From HGM04593 sp964423665 (GTDB taxonomy: Bacteria; Bacteroidota; Bacteroidia; Bacteroidales; Bacteroidaceae), in the NCBI GenBank assembly GCA_964423665.1, contig CAYRFX010000001.1, forward strand, positions 14,653-78,652: a DNA stretch of 64,000 bases, given 5' to 3'. The notes under the pieces were generated by a model. The model saw only the letters and a program-made list of their open reading frames with translations. It did no database searches and was not told the DNA's origin. A program made the translations under genes and the position numbers. Below are positions 16,982 through 25,380 of the stretch, in pieces; the stretch's first letter is position 1; every line of letters starts with the position of its first letter.

Positions 16982-19375
16982 TTATTTCTTCTTTTTCTCA
17001 TCGCCATGGTATCCGTAGCGGTATCCATAGCGGTAGCTGTAACGATATCCGTAGCGGTAGCCATATTTGTAATAGCCGCCGTGGCTGTATGTACCGTTGA
17101 GTATGAGGGCGAGGTTTTTGAGGCGTTTCTCTTCGTGAATATTTTCCAGTTCATCGAGCATGTTGCGAGCGAGCAGCCCTGTGCGTACAACGAAGAGTGT
17201 GCGATCGGCAAATTCTTCGATGATTTGCGTGTCGGCTACGATATCTACCGGCGGGCAGTCTATGAGAATGTAATCGTAGCTGTTGCGCAGTGTGGTTATC
17301 ATTTCTCCGAAACGTTTTTCGTGCAGTAGCTCTGTGGGGTTGGGAGGAATGGTGCCCACGGGGAGTATGTGGAGCCCCTCATAGCCTTTGTATTGCACTA
17401 TTGCGCTGTTTATGTCATCAATGCCTTTGCTCAGGTAGTTGCTTATGCCTGTTTTGGGTGATGATATGTATGCAGATGTGGAGCCGTGGCGCATGTCTCC
17501 GTCTATCACCAGTACTTTTTCTCCCTTGAGTGCGAGGCTTGCGGCAATGTTCATGGTGAGGAATGTTTTGCCGCTGCCGGGGTTAAACGAGGTGAGTATG
17601 ATGACGTTGCAGCCTTGTTCCTTGTTGGTTATGAATTGCAGGTTGGTGCGCAGTACTCGGAAGGCTTCGTTTATGATATTGCGATTGCCATTTTGCACGA
17701 GAATGGTTTTTGCTCCCTCGCCGCGCATGGCTTTGCGCGCTTCTTTGCGGTCCTCGGGTATGTACATGGGTACTTCACCTATGAAGGGTATGTCTATGCC
17801 TTCGAGGTCTTTGCGTCCGCGTATTTTGTTGTTGCTTATCTCGTTGAAGAAGATGATGGCTGTGGGTAATAGCAAGCCGATGGCGAGTGCCATCATGATT
17901 GTATTCTTCCTCATGGGTGCAACGGGGATATATGAGCTTGAGGGGGACGATATTACGCGGGTGTTGCTGGCGGTGTACTCTTTTGAAAGTTCGTTCTCTT
18001 CGCGTTTTTGCAGCAGGAAAAGGTATAGTGCGTTTTTTACCTTCAGCTGGCGCTCGATGTTCTGCTGTTTCTTGGCAAGCTCGGGGTTTGTGGCGAGTGC
18101 CTGGTCGTTTTTGCTCTCATTCTTGCGGGTGAGACGTATCTGTGAGTTGAGGCTCTCTATCTCGTTGTTTGCTGCTGCGATGATTGTCTCCTTGAGTTTG
18201 TTGAGGCGGCTGTCGTATTCCTTTACAAGCGGGTGATCGTTGTTACTGTTTTGTGCAATGGCGTTGCGACGGATCATTGCATTGTTGTATTCGCCCACAA
18301 GGGACTGCATGTTCACGTTCTCGAGACCGATGTTACCGGGCAGCAATAGTTTCTTTTCGTCGCGCAGAATGTTTATGAGATATTGAACAACTTCGCGCTG
18401 GTTGTTTAGAGCGAGAATCTCTTTCTCTGCCTCTTTAATCTCGGTCAAGATTGCATTGTCATCGTGTTTTATGTTTTGCGCGTTGCCGGTGGTGTATGAT
18501 GCGGCTTGTCCGTCGAGTTGCCACAGTTCTTGTTGCAATAGCGAGATGCGCTCGTGCAGGAAACTGTCGGTGCTTATAGCTATTTGGTTCTTGTCGGCAA
18601 TCCAATTTTCGTTGTAGATCTCTATCATGGTTTCCAAGATGGCTCGTCCGCGTTGGGTGGAGACGTCTTTTATGCGAAGATTGGCTATCGTGGTATTTTC
18701 GCTCTCGAATGATGCACTGAAACGGGAATAGAAATTTTCTATTGTTTTGTTTATGTTTGTGCGGGTGACTTTTATGTTTTTGTTCCTGTTGTTCAGGCTG
18801 TCTTTAGTGAAACTAACGGCAATGCGCCCGATGGGTGTTTCAACTGTTTGCCCATTGGTGGCACGTACAAAGCCGCCTGTTGTCTTTCCGTTCTTCTCGA
18901 ATCCCCACATGCATAGCGTGCCATCGTCTTGCAGGTGCATAATAAGGGAGGCATCATCGTTCTTTCCAAGGTCGAGCAATTTTATCTTTGCGGGCAGGCT
19001 GCTGCCGTAGATGGTGGGGTCGTAGAAACGTCCCTCGCCGGTGTATGCTATGTCGAGGTCGAGCCTTTTGATGACCTCGGTCATTATTGCCGGGGAACGC
19101 ATGGCTCTAAGCTCTTCGGCTGCATTGCTGCGGTGGTTGTCGCTGAATGCTGTGAATGAGTTGCTTGAACCGGTGCGTGTGTTGGTGTCGTCCTTGATGA
19201 GCAATGATGCACGGCTCACATACACGGGTGGCGTCATGAGTATGTAGAGGGTTGCTGCCGACAGGGTGATGAACAGCGATATTGCAAACCAATGCCAGTT
19301 TGCTACGCATAGGTATAGCAGGTCTATGATGGGCAGGGTGTTGTCATTTTGCTGCCGCTTGTTGTTTCTTGCCAT
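16982..19375 (-). CDS. Wzc-type capsule chain-length protein and tyrosine autokinase
   Basis: The 797-residue protein has a Wzz-like N-terminal membrane segment near residues 22-42, a long periplasmic coiled-coil part, a second membrane span near residue 490, and a cytoplasmic kinase domain. The kinase carries Walker A PGSGKT near 597, Walker A' VLVIDGDMR near 618 and Walker B ILIDCPP near 705. The C-terminal tail from about residue 765 alternates Tyr with Gly/Arg/Ser and ends in four lysines; these tyrosines are the expected autophosphorylation sites. The gene follows wza and precedes the CpsB-type phosphatase, as in Wzy-dependent export systems. Confidence 0.93.
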   Translation of the reverse strand: MARNNKRQQNDNTLPIIDLLYLCVANWHWFAISLFITLSAATLYILMTPPVYVSRASLLIKDDTNTRTGSSNSFTAFSDNHRSNAAEELRAMRSPAIMTEVIKRLDLDIAYTGEGRFYDPTIYGSSLPAKIKLLDLGKNDDASLIMHLQDDGTLCMWGFEKNGKTTGGFVRATNGQTVETPIGRIAVSFTKDSLNNRNKNIKVTRTNINKTIENFYSRFSASFESENTTIANLRIKDVSTQRGRAILETMIEIYNENWIADKNQIAISTDSFLHERISLLQQELWQLDGQAASYTTGNAQNIKHDDNAILTEIKEAEKEILALNNQREVVQYLINILRDEKKLLLPGNIGLENVNMQSLVGEYNNAMIRRNAIAQNSNNDHPLVKEYDSRLNKLKETIIAAANNEIESLNSQIRLTRKNESKNDQALATNPELAKKQQNIERQLKVKNALYLFLLQKREENELSKEYTASNTRVISSPSSSYIPVAPMRKNTIMMALAIGLLLPTAIIFFNEISNNKIRGRKDLEGIDIPFIGEVPMYIPEDRKEARKAMRGEGAKTILVQNGNRNIINEAFRVLRTNLQFITNKEQGCNVIILTSFNPGSGKTFLTMNIAASLALKGEKVLVIDGDMRHGSTSAYISSPKTGISNYLSKGIDDINSAIVQYKGYEGLHILPVGTIPPNPTELLHEKRFGEMITTLRNSYDYILIDCPPVDIVADTQIIEEFADRTLFVVRTGLLARNMLDELENIHEEKRLKNLALILNGTYSHGGYYKYGYRYGYRYSYRYGYRYGYHGDEKKKK

Positions 19376-19502
19376 TGCTTTGTTGGTTATCTTGTTTCGT
19401 GCCTTTAACAGGGAACTTAAATTGCCGATATTATCGGTTGTCGATGAAGGTTATCAGTGCCATTACGAATGACGCTAACGACATCAACAACGACAATATG
19501 AA
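19376..19502. repeat. Gap with duplicated 3' end of the export gene (36-bp direct repeat)
   Basis: The 36-bp sequence at 19450-19485 is identical to 19516-19551, which is the last coding part of the wza-type gene. The copies are 66 bp apart. Read on the minus strand the extra copy encodes a short hydrophobic peptide (MSLASFVMALITFIDNR then stop) like the export protein's C-terminus. It is probably a leftover of a tandem duplication or recombination at the wza/wzc border. Confidence 0.8.
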
Positions 19503-20291
19503 TTATTTGAGAAAAGTTATCAGTGCCATTACGAATGACGCTAACGACATCCAGAATGATGTGGAGCGCAGGGTGTTGCTGTTGATGTCGGCTTGTCCGG
19601 CGCGTTTGGTGTTGGGTTTTACATAAACGATGTCGTTCTGTTGCAGGTAATAGGCGGGTGAGTTGTATATGCCGTCGCTTGATGTGAGGTCTATCTCATA
19701 GACTTTCTGGGTGTCTCCCTCCTGGCGCAGAACGGTTACGTTGCTGCGGGTTCCTTCGATTTTGAGGTCGCCTGCCATGGCGATGGCATCGAGTATGGTT
19801 ATATAGTCTTTGTCAATATTAATCTTGCCGGGGCGGTTTACCTCACCGAGCACAGAGATTTGCTGGTTTATATATTCAACGGTAACGATGGGGTCGTTTA
19901 CCAGCTTTTCTGCAATGAGCTTGTCTTTTATGTATGTGGCAACCTCTTCACGTGTTTTGCCCTCAACGGGAATTTTGCCCAGCTCGGGGAAATCGATACA
20001 GCCGTAGCTGTCAATGGTGTATGCCGATACTCCGCCCCCATTGTTGCCACTTGTTTCTGAGCCTAATGTGCGGCTGGGGGTGATGAGGTTGTAACGGGTA
20101 ACAAACTCGGGTGTCTTGCTGTTCACGACAATGCTTAGCTTGTCGCCGGGTTGCATCTTTATTTTCTTCACGAGGGTTGTTACGGTTTTTGTGTCGCCGT
20201 TCTGCAGGTCTTGGAAATAGGTTACTTTTTTTGTTGATATGCAGCTTGCAAAGAGGGCTGCAACGAGTAGAAGTGATAGAATCTTTTTCAT
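19503..20291 (-). CDS. Wza-type polysaccharide export lipoprotein
   Basis: The 262-residue protein has a lipoprotein signal peptide with lipobox LFASC (Cys17), a poly-export domain (roughly 45-135), an SLBB-type ligand domain (ISVLGEVNRPGKI near residue 150) and a hydrophobic C-terminal helix (SFVMALITFL). It would form the outer-membrane channel for the capsule. It follows the UpxY gene by 11 bp and precedes the Wzc-type gene. It is shorter than E. coli Wza, as is usual for Bacteroidetes. The last 36 bp are duplicated just downstream. Confidence 0.92.
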   Translation of the reverse strand: MKKILSLLLVAALFASCISTKKVTYFQDLQNGDTKTVTTLVKKIKMQPGDKLSIVVNSKTPEFVTRYNLITPSRTLGSETSGNNGGGVSAYTIDSYGCIDFPELGKIPVEGKTREEVATYIKDKLIAEKLVNDPIVTVEYINQQISVLGEVNRPGKINIDKDYITILDAIAMAGDLKIEGTRSNVTVLRQEGDTQKVYEIDLTSSDGIYNSPAYYLQQNDIVYVKPNTKRAGQADINSNTLRSTSFWMSLASFVMALITFLK

Positions 20292-20302
20292 ATTACTTGT
20301 TT

Positions 20303-20851
20303 TTATAGAATTTCAATGAAGTCGGGTGAAATTTCGGCATTAATGGCGACAGCGGCAAGCCCCTCTATGAGCACTACCACGCGACGGTTGCGTTTGCCTT
20401 TTACTTTAACGAAGATGCCTTCTGTGCCATCGAATGTGCCGCCGTGTATGCGCACCTTGGTGCCTTTTTCAAGCTCAATCTCGCCGGGTTGTATGTAGGT
20501 GATCTCATCTATTCGCGCATTGCTGATGGCGATAAACTGCTCCATCTCTTTGTCGGGGACAATTATGGGGGTGTTCTTGCCATTGCATGGGCGTGTGCGG
20601 TATTGCAGATATTCAATGCCCTGTTTTACGCTTTTTATAGTCTCTTTTGTGGTGTGTACGAATATGAGATTGTGTATTGCGGGCACTATCTCGCGTTTTT
20701 TTGTGTTTCCGCGCTCTACGAGGGCTTTGGTCATGGGGACAAAAGTTTCTATGCCCAATGCGGTGAGGCGTTCTTTAGCTTTCAGCTCGCGACGATAGGG
20801 GGCGCTCATTGCGAACCATACAACCTTGTCGTCTTCCTTGCTGTTGCTCAT
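20303..20851 (-). CDS. UpxY-family transcription antiterminator (NusG-like)
   Basis: The 182-residue protein has an N-terminal NusG-like domain starting VVWFAMSAPYRRELKAKE, and a KOW-type C-terminal domain with GTKVRIHGGTFDGTEGIFVKV near residues 130-150. UpxY proteins of Bacteroides bind the leader of their own capsule operon and prevent premature termination. It is the first gene after a ~210-nt untranslated leader, exactly where that family sits. No upxZ-like gene follows it, so the usual inhibitor of other loci is absent or encoded elsewhere. Confidence 0.92.
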   Translation of the reverse strand: MSNSKEDDKVVWFAMSAPYRRELKAKERLTALGIETFVPMTKALVERGNTKKREIVPAIHNLIFVHTTKETIKSVKQGIEYLQYRTRPCNGKNTPIIVPDKEMEQFIAISNARIDEITYIQPGEIELEKGTKVRIHGGTFDGTEGIFVKVKGKRNRRVVVLIEGLAAVAINAEISPDFIEIL

Positions 20852-21182
20852 TTTTTTTGAATATTTAGCCCGATGGGCATATCTCTAGCTCCTCGATGCT
20901 TGTGTATTGCATTGAGTTATAACGTTTTGCGAATAAAGTTGCGTGATTTGCCTGCTTCCTGGAGGTTTGTGGCATGCTGCTTGCCGGGTTGCAGAGGCTT
21001 GGTGTACGTGCAGCAGAGGTGACCCTCGCACGCGCGTGTTTTCATAGCAACTTTATATTTATTGTTGCGAAGGTAGTGAAAGAGATGTTAATAAACAAAT
21101 TATTGCCTGCAATATTTTTTTGCGGCAATAGTTTTTAATGCTTGTTGCGATGATGATGGTTGATTGCTTTCCCTCTTTGCTG
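20852..21182 (-). promoter_or_regulatory. Capsule operon leader and upstream region
   Basis: This gene-free stretch holds the promoter (21068-21099) and an untranslated leader of about 210 nt. In the leader a perfect 10-bp pairing, 21047-21056 with 20933-20942, closes a domain of about 100 nt that contains further small stems. A gccc/gggc hairpin (20868-20878) sits close to the UpxY start. Such a leader is the expected target for UpxY. No inverted repeats flanking the promoter, as in phase-variable capsule loci, were found. Confidence 0.6.
21068..21099 (-). promoter_or_regulatory. Bacteroidetes-type promoter of the capsule operon
   Basis: On the minus strand TTTG (21099-21096) is followed after 20 bases by TACCTTCG (21075-21068), a close match to TAnnTTTG. 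The transcript would start near 21060. Confidence 0.7.
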
Positions 21183-21911
21183 TTACTCCTTGATTGTGAG
21201 TTTCGCAAGGTAGTCGTAGTGCTCTCCGTCGGCACATTTTTCGCAGTTGAAGCCGTTTTCGTTGGCATACATGGATAGTGTGTCAAAGTCTATATATAAC
21301 CAATCGAATGGCTCGCCGGTGGTGTTGCGGTAGCGCATTTTGTAATCGATTTCGCCATAATATCCGGCAGCAAGGTTTATATCCATTGAGCCGTCGTCGT
21401 TCATGAAGATATAGCGAATGTCGGAGGAATCGAGCAGAATTTGTCCACCTGTGGCGAGCAAGCGTTTGGCATTGCGGAAAAAAGCGGGTAGTCTTTCTAT
21501 TTTTCCTACGATGCCTATTCCGTTCATGGCCAGTAATATGGTGTCAAATTTCTCGGTGAAGGTCTCGTCAAAGAAATTGATGAGACGCGCGTCGATTCCG
21601 CGCTCCTGCATAACTTGTACCGAAAGCTCAGAGATGTCGATGCCCACAACCTGATGTCCTTTCTTTTTTAGTTCAAGGCTGTGGCAGCCTGCGCCTGCAC
21701 CCACATCAAGCACTCTGCCGCGGCAGAGCTCTATTGCTGTCTGTTCTTGCGGCGGCATCTGTGTGAATGTCCTGAATAGAGTGGGTACGGGGATTTCGTC
21801 CTCGTAGAACATTGAGGATAGTACTCTCAGCTTGCCGGCTTTTCCAGTTTTGTGATAGTCGGCAATAGCGCGCCCCATCGGGTCTTTCTCTTCGGCTATG
21901 GTGCTGTTCAT
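21183..21911 (-). CDS. SAM-dependent methyltransferase (class I)
   Basis: The 242-residue protein contains the SAM-binding motif VLDVGAGAGCHSLELKKKG near residues 65-83 and VVGIDISELSVQVM near residues 87-100, followed by FDTILLAMNGIG near residues 125-136. It is a Methyltransf_25/11-type enzyme; the substrate is not evident and could be a small molecule or lipid-linked sugar. It is the last gene of a three-gene minus-strand group with a GT9-type gene (3 bp upstream) and DUF4254. The cysteines near the C-terminus (CEKCADG) are unusual and may bind metal or be incidental. Confidence 0.85.
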   Translation of the reverse strand: MNSTIAEEKDPMGRAIADYHKTGKAGKLRVLSSMFYEDEIPVPTLFRTFTQMPPQEQTAIELCRGRVLDVGAGAGCHSLELKKKGHQVVGIDISELSVQVMQERGIDARLINFFDETFTEKFDTILLAMNGIGIVGKIERLPAFFRNAKRLLATGGQILLDSSDIRYIFMNDDGSMDINLAAGYYGEIDYKMRYRNTTGEPFDWLYIDFDTLSMYANENGFNCEKCADGEHYDYLAKLTIKE

Positions 21912-21914
21912 AGG

Positions 21915-22970
21915 TTATTTTCTTATTTTTCTCAGAACCTTTTGTGCGATAGTTTCCGGTTCAATGTTCATGCAACGGAAGTCGCCGTGCATACAGGGCT
22001 TGTTGCCGAATATCGAGCATGGGCGGCATGGCAGGGGGAGTTGTATGCAGTCCTCTTCTTTCTGGTTCCAGCCCAAAAAGCCTGCGAGTGGCGATGTGGC
22101 TCCCCAGATGGATATTGCGGGAGTGCCGGCAAGAGACGCCATGTGCATATTGGCTGAATCCATGCAAATCATTGTATCCAAGTGGCTTATGAGGCGAAGC
22201 TCGCCATTGAAGTTCGTGCGCCCCAAAAACGAGTGGACATGCTCGTGTTTTTCGCACCATTCGTTTACAACAGTCTCTTCTTTGGGGCCGTTGCCAAAAC
22301 AGAATATCTCCACGCCGGGTTCTTGTGATAGAATGGCGACAACCTTTGCCATCTTTTCAAGTGGGTATATTTTTCCTTGATGTGCGGCAAATGGTGCTAT
22401 TCCCACCCACTTGTTGTTCCCTTTGGGGGGAATTATATTGCTGAATTCTGTTATATCGCCTTTCCCGCCGTTAAAGAGTGAGGTGAACGAGGGTGTGAAT
22501 GGGAAACCTAAACGGGTGAACACCTCGCGGTAGCGTTCAAAAGTGCTTTTAAGTTGCTCTTGTATCTTGTTGTTGCTACGGGTGAGGCGCTTTCTCTCGC
22601 TGCGCCCCTTGGTGATATTTGCAACTTTTGCTCCCGAGAAGAGAAGAAAGTAACTGCGCAGTATTTTGGTGCGCAGCACATCATGCAAGTCTGCTACATA
22701 ATCGGGGTTGTGCTTGTTGAGTTCCCGATAGAGTTTGTATAGCCCTGTCAGTCCTTTGTAATTGTCTAAATTTATCCCGATGAAAAGGAGGTTTTTGGGC
22801 TTGTCAATGAAGAATTGCCCGAACCTCTCGCGGCTCACAAAGATGAACTTGTCGTTGGGATATGTGCGAGCAAGCGAGTATAGCAATGGGATTGTCATTG
22901 CTATATCGCCTACTGCAGAAAAACGTGTTACCAGTATTGTGCGCGTGGTGTTATTTCTTTCCTGCGCCAT
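21915..22970 (-). CDS. Family 9 glycosyltransferase (heptosyltransferase-like)
   Basis: The 351-residue protein opens with ILVTRFSAVGDIAMTIPLLYSL, the typical GT9 start, and has WVGIAPFAAHQGKIYPLEKM near residue 168 and ICMDSANMHMASLAGTPAISIWGATSP near residues 259-285. The family adds heptose or similar sugars to the lipopolysaccharide core. C-terminal cysteines (CRPCSIFGNKPC) occur in many Bacteroidetes members. Its start overlaps the DUF4254 gene by 20 bp, and the methyltransferase gene follows 3 bp downstream. The DUF4254/GT9 pairing is common in Bacteroidales and suggests a core-oligosaccharide function. Confidence 0.9.
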   Translation of the reverse strand: MAQERNNTTRTILVTRFSAVGDIAMTIPLLYSLARTYPNDKFIFVSRERFGQFFIDKPKNLLFIGINLDNYKGLTGLYKLYRELNKHNPDYVADLHDVLRTKILRSYFLLFSGAKVANITKGRSERKRLTRSNNKIQEQLKSTFERYREVFTRLGFPFTPSFTSLFNGGKGDITEFSNIIPPKGNNKWVGIAPFAAHQGKIYPLEKMAKVVAILSQEPGVEIFCFGNGPKEETVVNEWCEKHEHVHSFLGRTNFNGELRLISHLDTMICMDSANMHMASLAGTPAISIWGATSPLAGFLGWNQKEEDCIQLPLPCRPCSIFGNKPCMHGDFRCMNIEPETIAQKVLRKIRK

Positions 22971-23565
22971 AGAGTACGGGGTTAAGAGCCGGGTCGTTAT
23001 ACATCTTCATCTGGCGATAAACTTTCATGTACTTACGACCTGCCTCAATGTCTTCGAGCAACTGACCAATAGATGTTGTCATGTCTTTGTATTGTTCTAG
23101 AAGTACATCGAGTTTTGCTTGACATTTTGCGAGGTGCTCGGCATCTACATCGGTGCGGTTTACCTCCTCCTGCATGTGATATATCTTTAATGAGAGGATT
23201 GAATAGCGGTCCACTGCCCAAGCGGGGCTCTCGGTGTTGATTGTGGCATCTGCTGCGGGTTTTACATCTTTGTAGAGGTCGAGGAAATAGCTGTCGATGA
23301 GTTCTACAAGGTCGGTGCGGTCCTGGTTCGACTTGTCGATGCGACGCTTGAGAGTGAGTGCCTCCACGGGGTCGATGCCGGGGTCGCGTATGATATCCTC
23401 AAAGTGCCACTGAACGGTGTCTATCCAGCATTTTAGATATAGATAATATTCTATGCTTTTTACAGGATAGGGGTTGTTTATCGGGGTATCTACATTGTCG
23501 GTCTTGTGGTAGTCCTCAATGGCCTGATTAAAAATGGGCCAGCTCATTTCTGTAAACTTTTTCAT
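22951..23565 (-). CDS. DUF4254 family protein
   Basis: The 204-residue protein matches the DUF4254 pattern closely: MKKFTEMSWPIFNQAIEDYH at the start, DTPINNPYP, WIDTVQWHFEDIIRDP near residue 50 and LKRRIDKSNQDRTDLVE near 72-88. The start at 23565 is chosen because it gives the family N-terminus; the frame extends further upstream without similarity. It is mainly helical and cytoplasmic. Its function is not known to me; its position before a GT9-type gene, which is conserved in Bacteroidetes, ties it to lipopolysaccharide or glycan assembly. Confidence 0.88.
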   Translation of the reverse strand: MKKFTEMSWPIFNQAIEDYHKTDNVDTPINNPYPVKSIEYYLYLKCWIDTVQWHFEDIIRDPGIDPVEALTLKRRIDKSNQDRTDLVELIDSYFLDLYKDVKPAADATINTESPAWAVDRYSILSLKIYHMQEEVNRTDVDAEHLAKCQAKLDVLLEQYKDMTTSIGQLLEDIEAGRKYMKVYRQMKMYNDPALNPVLYGAGKK

Positions 23566-23897
23566 AATAATATCGTTAAAGTCAATAATTGTTCTTTTTG
23601 CGTGTATAACAATCCCAATATGGGAATTTACAAAGGCAAAACTAACGAAACTTTGTGATATAGGCAAAGGTTTGGCGAAAAACTTCCTGTATTTGCATAA
23701 TAAGCCTATGCTTGTTGCTCAAAAATGATAAATTTACTATAAAATTAATAATGGGTATTGTTTCTTTTGTTATCTTTGGGCTAACCCCGAAGATTTTCTG
23801 CACTTGCTTTGAAAAATATTGAAATAAATTTCATATTTCTCGCTCGTTTGTCGCTATCTTTGAAGTATTCGATACAAACTTTGAAAAAGTATAAGAT
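23566..23897. other. Divergent intergenic region between DUF4254 and pdxB
   Basis: No coding frame is convincing here. Two -7-like boxes on the plus strand, TATCTTTG at 23771-23778 and at 23855-23862, point towards pdxB. A small gggctaacccc hairpin lies at 23778-23788. The region is otherwise AT-rich without clear structure. Confidence 0.6.
23855..23862 (+). promoter_or_regulatory. -7 box upstream of pdxB
   Basis: TATCTTTG fits TAnnTTTG and would place transcription start near 23868, about 30 nt before the ATG. A good -33 TTTG at the usual spacing is not obvious. Confidence 0.5.
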
Positions 23898-24941
23898 ATG
23901 AAGATTGTTATAGATGAGAAGATACCATATATCGCCTCTGCACTTGAGGCGATGGGTAACGAGGTGATTGCGTTGCCGGGTGTGGCTATTGGAAATGAGC
24001 ATCTGCGTGATGCAGAGGCTCTCTTTGTGCGCACTCGCACGTTGTGCAACGCTTCGTTGCTTGCCGGCACGGCAGTGCGTTTTATTGGTACTGCCACCAT
24101 TGGTTATGACCATATTGATGCAGGTTATTGTGCCCGTAATGGTATTGCGTGGACTAATGCTGCTGGTTGCAATGCTGGTGCGGTGTTGCAATATGTGCAG
24201 GCTGTTGTCTATGAGTGGGCTCGTGAGCGTGGGCGTGCACTTGAGGGGCTTGTATTGGGTGTTGTAGGTGTAGGCGAGATTGGTTCCCGTGTGGCTCGTT
24301 GGGCTGCAGATGCAGGAATGAGATTGCTGTTGAACGACCCACCTCGCCGGTCGCGAGGGGAGGAGGGCTTTGTGTCGCTTGATGTGCTTGCCGAGCAGAG
24401 TGATATTATAACTTTCCACCCGACATTAAACCATGAAGGGGATTTTCCTTCTTTCCATCTTGCCGATGAAGCGTTTTTCTCTCAAATGAAAAGATGCAAT
24501 TTGTTTATTAATGCGTCGCGTGGTCCTGTTGTCGATAATGTGGCGTTGCTGCAAGCGATGGAGCGGAATGCAACGCTTGATGTGGTGCTTGATGTGTGGG
24601 AGGGTGAGCCGGAAATAAGTATCCCTTTATTAAATAAGGTGTATATTGCCACTCCTCATATTGCAGGGTATTCGGCTGAGGGAAAGTTGAACGCTACAAA
24701 TATTGTGTTGCGTGCTTTTGCCGATTTTTTTGTTTGCACCCAGCGGTTACCACGGCTCGCACTGCCTGCTCCTGTTCCCTCATTGGTGGAGGCAGTGTCT
24801 GAGAGTGATGCGTTTTTGAAGATTTATTCCCCGCATTCCGACTCTGTTGCATTGAAGTCTTGCCCGCAGTGTTTTGAGGACTTGAGAAATGATTACAATT
24901 TGCGCCGTGAGCCCTCGGCCTTCGAGATAAAAATTCAATAA
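23898..24941 (+). CDS. pdxB: 4-phosphoerythronate dehydrogenase
   Basis: The 347-residue protein opens with MKIVIDEKIPYI, typical of PdxB. It carries GTATIGYDHID near residues 66-76, the NAD-binding motif VGVGEIGSRVARW near residues 120-132, the catalytic-arginine segment INASRGPVVDN near 199-209, DVWEGEPEI near 228-236 and the catalytic histidine in ATPHIAGYSAEGK near 248-260. The C-terminal PdxB dimerisation part follows. It oxidises 4-phospho-D-erythronate in the pyridoxal-phosphate pathway. It is transcribed alone, divergent from DUF4254, and ends about 90 bp before the acpP promoter. Confidence 0.93.
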   Translation: MKIVIDEKIPYIASALEAMGNEVIALPGVAIGNEHLRDAEALFVRTRTLCNASLLAGTAVRFIGTATIGYDHIDAGYCARNGIAWTNAAGCNAGAVLQYVQAVVYEWARERGRALEGLVLGVVGVGEIGSRVARWAADAGMRLLLNDPPRRSRGEEGFVSLDVLAEQSDIITFHPTLNHEGDFPSFHLADEAFFSQMKRCNLFINASRGPVVDNVALLQAMERNATLDVVLDVWEGEPEISIPLLNKVYIATPHIAGYSAEGKLNATNIVLRAFADFFVCTQRLPRLALPAPVPSLVEAVSESDAFLKIYSPHSDSVALKSCPQCFEDLRNDYNLRREPSAFEIKIQ

Positions 24942-25030
24942 TACAACTGCTGTAAAAGTGGCTTTTGAAGCGATTTTTGCACAAAAAATAAAAAATGTGC
25001 AATAAAAACTGCAAAAAAAACAAATCTTTC

Positions 25031-25061
25031 TTGGTGGTTTTTGATTTTTATCATACTTTTG
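25031..25061 (+). promoter_or_regulatory. Promoter of acpP-fabF-rnc
   Basis: TTG at 25031-25033 is followed after 20 bases by TACTTTTG (25054-25061), matching the Bacteroidetes -33/-7 pattern. Transcription would begin near 25068, leaving a leader of about 30 nt. Confidence 0.7.
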
Positions 25062-25098
25062 CAAACAAATAATTTACAACTTTCAAAATATTACAATT

Positions 25099-25341
25099 AT
25101 GTCAGAAATTGAAGCAAGAGTAAAAGAGATTATTGTAGAGAAATTTGGTGTTTCAGAGTCAGAGGTTACTTCAGAGGCTAACTTCACAAACGATTTGAGC
25201 GCAGACTCTCTCGACAGAGTAGAGCTTATCATGGAGATTGAGGACGAGTTCGGTATCTCTATCCCCGAGGAGCAAGCTGAGAAAATTGCAACAGTAGGTG
25301 ATGCTGTTGAGTTCGTAGAGAAGATGGTTGCTGAGAAGTAA
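25099..25341 (+). CDS. acpP: Acyl carrier protein
   Basis: The 80-residue acidic protein has the phosphopantetheine site LSADSLDRVEL with the serine at position 37, and the four-helix ACP outline of usual length. It carries growing acyl chains for fatty acid synthesis and supplies acyl groups for lipid A and phospholipids. It is the first gene of acpP-fabF-rnc, an arrangement conserved in Bacteroidales and many other bacteria, with a clear promoter of its own. Nothing unusual is visible. Confidence 0.97.
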   Translation: MSEIEARVKEIIVEKFGVSESEVTSEANFTNDLSADSLDRVELIMEIEDEFGISIPEEQAEKIATVGDAVEFVEKMVAEK

Positions 25342-25380
25342 TAAACCTCTCCTCTTACTTTCACTCTTAACTATTCTATA

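Noticed and set aside
21101..21114. TATTGC/GCAATA hairpin followed by a T-run as a plus-strand terminator
   Set aside because: No plus-strand gene lies upstream and the six-base stem is weak; it is probably chance within the AT-rich promoter region.
20852..21182. Invertible (phase-variable) capsule promoter
   Set aside because: Short direct repeats (tgttgcga) occur on both sides but no inverted repeats of useful length flank the promoter, and no invertase gene is present.
23781..24419. 212-codon open frame opposite pdxB
   Set aside because: It is antisense to a complete, motif-rich pdxB and has a Thr/Ser/His-rich composition typical of shadow frames.
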